From assembly GCA_019243975.1 (NCBI GenBank), contig JAFATL010000315.1, positions 1 to 16,475 on the forward strand: a stretch of DNA of 16,475 nucleotides, given 5' to 3'. This DNA is from Actinomycetota bacterium (GTDB lineage: Bacteria; Actinomycetota; Acidimicrobiia; Acidimicrobiales; JAFATL01). Shown in pieces: positions 13,570 through 16,475 of this stretch. The notes below the pieces were generated by a model. That model saw only the letters and a program-made list of their open reading frames with translations, searched no databases and was not told where the DNA came from. The first letter of the stretch is position 1. Each line of letters starts with the position of its first letter. A program made the translations under genes and the position numbers.

Positions 13570-15096
13570 GTGACCGACGACATCGCCAAAGCCAGCCAGC
13601 GGGCGCTGGAGGGCAACCTCGCGGCCGGGGCCGACAAGCTGGCCAGCCAGCACAAGCTGTTCGTGCGCGAGCGCTTGGCGCTGCTGCTCGACGAGGGGTC
13701 GCTGGTCGAGGACGCACTGCTCGCCAACGCCAACGCACCGACCGACGACCTGCCCGCCGACGGCGTCGTCACCGGCCGGGGCACCGTCGACGGCCGGCCC
13801 GTGTGCGTGGTGGCCAACGACACCACCGTGAAGGCGGGGTCGTGGGGCGCCCGCACCGTCGAGAAGATGGTGCGCCTCACCGAGTACGCGTTGGCGCACG
13901 ACCTGCCGATCTTCTGGCTCATCGACTCCGCCGGCGCCCGCATCACCGATCAGGTCGAGCTGTTCCCGGGCCGGCGGGGCGCGGGCCACATCTTCTACAA
14001 CCAGATCCGCCTGTCGGGCCGGGTACCCCAGATCTGCTGCCTGTTCGGCCCGTCAGCCGCCGGCGGCGCGTACATCCCGGCGTTCTGCGACGTGGTGTTC
14101 ATGGTCGAAGGCAACGCGTCGATGTACCTCGGCTCGCCCCGCATGGCCGAGATGGTGATCGGCGAGATCGCCACGCTGGAGGAGATGGGCGGTGCCCGCA
14201 TGCACGCCACCGTCTCCGGCTGCGGCGACAACCTGGTCGCCGACGACGCCGAGGCCATTGCCGCGGCCAAGCGCTACTTCTCCTACCTGCCGAACAACTG
14301 GCACGGCGAGACGGCGCAGGTGGCAGCAGCCGCCCCGGCCAAGCCGCTCACCGCCGAGGTCATCCCCGAGTCGGAACGGCGCGGCTACGACATGCACAAG
14401 GTGATCGACGGCATCGTCGACGCCGGTTCGTTCTTCGAGCTCAAGCCGCTGTGGGCCAAGGAGCTGATCATCGGCTTCGCCCGCCTCGAGGGACGGGCCG
14501 TCGGCATCGTGGCCAACAACCCCATGCAGAAGGGCGGCGTGCTGTTCGTCGACTCGGCCGACAAGGCGGCCCGCTTCATCTGGAACTGCGACGCCCTCAA
14601 CATCCCTCTGGTGTTCCTCTGCGACGTGCCCGGGTTCATGGTGGGCACCCAGGTCGAACGCCAGGGGATCATCCGGGCGGGCGCCAAGATGGTCACGGCG
14701 GTGGCGGAGGCGACGGTGCCCAAGATCTCGGTCATCGTGCGCAAGGCGTACGGCGCCGGCCTCTACGCCATGTGCGGCCCCGCGTTCGAGCCCGATGCGT
14801 GCATCGCGTTGCCCACCGCCAAGATCGCGGTGATGGGCCCGGAGGCGGCGGTGAACGCGGTGTACGCCAACAAGATCGCCGCCATCGACGACGCCGAGGA
14901 GCGCGACGCGTTCGTGGCCGAGAAACGCGAGGAGTACGAGGCCGACGTCGACCTGCTGCGCCTCGCGTCCGACCTGGTGATCGACGCGATCGTGCAGCCG
15001 GAAGACCTGCGCGCCGACCTGGCCCGCCGCTTTGCGTTGGCCGAGGGCAAGCAACGCCACTTCAGCGAGCGCCGCCACGGGGTGCCGCCCGGGTGA
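13570..15096 (+). CDS. Acyl-CoA carboxylase carboxyltransferase (beta) subunit
   Basis: Transfers CO2 from carboxybiotin to an acyl-CoA. The 508-aa protein has both crotonase-like halves. The N half contains IDSAGARITDQ (118-128), FYNQIRLSGRVPQI and FGPSAAGGAYIPAFCD (159-174). The C half contains VANNPMQKGGVL (314-325), LCDVPGFMVGTQVERQGIIR (350-369) and RKAYGAGLYAMCGPAFEPD (391-409). The GRIFYNQ-like and AGGAYIPA wording is closer to methylcrotonyl- or geranyl-CoA carboxylase beta than to propionyl-CoA carboxylase. The HMG-CoA lyase family gene 22 bases downstream agrees with leucine or branched-acyl degradation, but the substrate cannot be fixed from sequence. No biotin carboxylase or biotin carrier gene lies in the window. 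The start is GTG at 13570, with GGAG at 13558-13561, just after the phosphatase stop. Confidence 0.9.
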   Translation: MTDDIAKASQRALEGNLAAGADKLASQHKLFVRERLALLLDEGSLVEDALLANANAPTDDLPADGVVTGRGTVDGRPVCVVANDTTVKAGSWGARTVEKMVRLTEYALAHDLPIFWLIDSAGARITDQVELFPGRRGAGHIFYNQIRLSGRVPQICCLFGPSAAGGAYIPAFCDVVFMVEGNASMYLGSPRMAEMVIGEIATLEEMGGARMHATVSGCGDNLVADDAEAIAAAKRYFSYLPNNWHGETAQVAAAAPAKPLTAEVIPESERRGYDMHKVIDGIVDAGSFFELKPLWAKELIIGFARLEGRAVGIVANNPMQKGGVLFVDSADKAARFIWNCDALNIPLVFLCDVPGFMVGTQVERQGIIRAGAKMVTAVAEATVPKISVIVRKAYGAGLYAMCGPAFEPDACIALPTAKIAVMGPEAAVNAVYANKIAAIDDAEERDAFVAEKREEYEADVDLLRLASDLVIDAIVQPEDLRADLARRFALAEGKQRHFSERRHGVPPG

Positions 15097-15118
15097 GCAC
15101 CGGCGGCGGAGCGCCCGA

Positions 15119-16003
15119 ATGAGCATTGCCGTGCGCATTCGCGAGGTCGGGCCGCGCGACGGCTTGCAGGCGGAGGAGCCGGTCGACGTCGCCGAGCGGG
15201 TGCGGCTGATCGACGCGCTGGCCGCCGCCGGCCTGCACGAGATCGAGGCGGTGTCGTTCGTGTCGCCCAAAGCGGTGCCGTCGATGGCGGGGGCGGGCGA
15301 CGTCATGGCCGCCATCACGCGCGCACCGGGCGTGCGCTACGTCGCCCTGGTGCCCAACGTGAAGGGCGCCGAGCTGGCGCTGGAGGCGAACGTCGACGCC
15401 CTGAGCGTCACCGTGTCGGCGTCACCCGCGTACAACGAGAAGAACGTGCGCATGACCGTCGACGAGTCGGTCGAGTCGGTGGCCGGCATCGCCAAGATCG
15501 CCGCGCCGCTGCCCATCGACGCGGTGGTCTCGTGTGCGTTCGGCTCGCCGTACGAAGGCGACCTCGAGCCGGCCGACGTCGACGCCCTCGGCCGCCGCCT
15601 GCTCGACGCCGGCGCCACGTCGCTCACCTACGCCGACACCACCGGGATGGCCACACCCCGCCGCGTCGACGACCTGCTCGACCGCACGGGCATCGACGTG
15701 GGCCTGCACCTCCACGAGACCCGCGGCACCGCGCTGGTCAACGCCTACGCGGCCGTCGAGCGCGGTGTGCGGCGCTTCGACACGTCGGTGGGCGGCCTCG
15801 GCGGCTCGCCGTTCGCCGCCGGTGCGGCCGGAAACCTGGCGACGGAGGACCTGGTGCACCTGCTCGACGACCTCGGCCTCGACTCCGGCGTCGATCTCGA
15901 CAAGCTGCTGGACGTCAGCGCCGAGGTGGCGCGCGTCGTCGGTCACGCCGTGCCCAGCCGCATTGCCGCGGCCGGTCCCCGCAGTCGGCTCTCATCTTCC
16001 TGA
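15119..16003 (+). CDS. Hydroxymethylglutaryl-CoA lyase family protein
   Basis: Member of the DRE-TIM metallolyase superfamily. HMG-CoA lyase cleaves HMG-CoA to acetyl-CoA and acetoacetate, the last step of leucine breakdown. The 294-aa product shows REVGPRDGLQ (Arg13, Asp14), FVSPKAVPSM, the metal-binding HLH (His197, His199) and GGLGGSPFAAGAAGNLATEDLV with Asn239. These retain the divalent-metal ligands. The catalytic-loop Cys of typical HMG-CoA lyase (GGLGGCPYA) is Ser230 here, and HCHDTYG-like sequence is HLHETRG. A related lyase with another acyl-CoA substrate is therefore possible. ATG at 15119 has GGAG at 15108-15111. It follows the carboxyltransferase in what looks like one operon. Confidence 0.88.
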   Translation: MSIAVRIREVGPRDGLQAEEPVDVAERVRLIDALAAAGLHEIEAVSFVSPKAVPSMAGAGDVMAAITRAPGVRYVALVPNVKGAELALEANVDALSVTVSASPAYNEKNVRMTVDESVESVAGIAKIAAPLPIDAVVSCAFGSPYEGDLEPADVDALGRRLLDAGATSLTYADTTGMATPRRVDDLLDRTGIDVGLHLHETRGTALVNAYAAVERGVRRFDTSVGGLGGSPFAAGAAGNLATEDLVHLLDDLGLDSGVDLDKLLDVSAEVARVVGHAVPSRIAAAGPRSRLSSS

Positions 16004-16011
16004 CATCTGCC

Positions 16012-16209
16012 ATGCCGTGGTGCGACGACTGCAGCCGGTTCTGGAACCCCACCAGCATGGGGAAAGGCGGCGAGTGCCCGACGTGCGGCCGCGTGATCGC
16101 GGCGCCACCGAAGGTGCCGTGGCACTTCAAGCTCATGCTGGTCGCCCTCGCGGTCTACTTGGGCTTCCGCGCCTGGCAGGGTGTGGCCTGGGCCATCCAC
16201 CATTTCTAA
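16012..16209 (+). CDS. Small zinc-ribbon protein with one membrane segment
   Basis: A 65-aa protein beginning MPWCDDCSRFWNPTSMGKGG, with a CX2C pair (Cys4, Cys7) and a second pair (Cys22, Cys25: CPTCG). This four-cysteine set can bind one zinc. A hydrophobic helix (about residues 39-56, FKLMLVALAVYLGFRAW) would anchor it with the ribbon probably in the cytoplasm. Start ATG at 16012 is 8 bases after the lyase stop; no strong ribosome site is visible, so coupling or a weak local start is likely. The function is unknown; I recognise only the architecture. The complete cysteine set and plausible membrane helix make a real gene likely despite its size. Confidence 0.72.
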   Translation: MPWCDDCSRFWNPTSMGKGGECPTCGRVIAAPPKVPWHFKLMLVALAVYLGFRAWQGVAWAIHHF

Positions 16210-16211
16210 GC

Positions 16212-16225
16212 GTGACCCCGGTCAC
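16212..16225. other. Short palindrome between the zinc-ribbon and ABC genes
   Basis: GTGACC-CC-GGTCAC has perfect 6-base arms around a 2-base centre, in the 32-base gap between genes and 16 bases before the ABC transporter ATG. It could be a repressor-type operator or a weak hairpin. There is no U-run behind it, so a classic terminator is unlikely. Confidence 0.3.
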
Positions 16226-16241
16226 CGGTTCTAGGAGACAC

Positions 16242-16475
<234 letters not shown>

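Noticed and set aside
11031..13946. 971-codon minus-strand open frame opposite der, the phosphatase and the carboxyltransferase
   Set aside because: A typical GC-rich shadow: no recognisable domain, and it lies opposite three clearly identified genes with intact motifs.
16001..16006. TGACAT just before the zinc-ribbon ATG as another leaderless -10 box
   Set aside because: The second base is G instead of A and the spacer is 5 bases, so it does not fit the TANNNT pattern of the other six sites.
16212..16225. Palindrome as an intrinsic terminator after the zinc-ribbon gene
   Set aside because: The stem is only 5-6 bp, the loop is 2-4 bases and no U-run follows. It is kept only as a low-confidence palindrome.

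Overview
The window is a dense, GC-rich stretch of bacterial chromosome that reads as housekeeping DNA from a high-GC actinomycete. Gene content, frequent GTG starts, short or overlapping junctions and promoters sitting directly on start codons all point to Actinomycetota. An Acidimicrobiia-like lineage is my best guess, but that is inference from gene order and composition, not a phylogenetic result. I see no tRNA, rRNA, CRISPR array, insertion sequence or prophage gene, and no gene-free stretch longer than about 110 bases.

Left part (1-7032). A truncated trpS on the minus strand diverges from a plus-strand train: scpA, scpB (the condensin-partner proteins), rluB (23S rRNA pseudouridine synthase), an AroH-type chorismate mutase, prephenate dehydrogenase with an ACT domain (tyrA), EPSP synthase (aroA), cytidylate kinase (cmk) and a 1-acylglycerol-3-phosphate acyltransferase (plsC). 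Most junctions overlap by 1-17 bases or have gaps of about 10 bases. The train therefore looks like one or two operons, with an internal promoter before the chorismate mutase.

Middle part (6987-9696, minus strand). ispH is followed by an HD-domain metalloprotein and a winged-helix protein of the AlkZ/YcaQ (HTH_42) DNA glycosylase-like family, whose 3' end runs 46 bases into the end of plsC. The conserved N-terminus of the winged-helix protein lies upstream of any ATG/GTG/TTG start, in the same frame as the HD gene and just behind its TAA stop.

Right part (9751-16475, plus strand). A PDZ/radical-SAM-like DUF512 protein overlaps der (ribosome-assembly GTPase) by ATGA. Next come a membrane-anchored SpoIIE/PP2C-type phosphatase, an acyl-CoA carboxylase carboxyltransferase, an HMG-CoA lyase family enzyme, a 65-residue zinc-ribbon membrane protein and the start of an ABC transporter ATPase.

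The strongest regulatory signal is a TANNNT -10-like hexamer 6-8 bases upstream of six start codons, all of them genes that head a transcription unit (trpS, scpA, chorismate mutase, ispH, DUF512, phosphatase). This is the expected layout for leaderless mRNAs. At two of these sites the TAG stop of the upstream gene forms the first three bases of the hexamer. The most unusual local structure is a perfect 11-bp inverted repeat with a 26-base loop, in frame inside the DUF512 gene, coding for an extra linker with atypical codons. It is a candidate palindromic mobile repeat.
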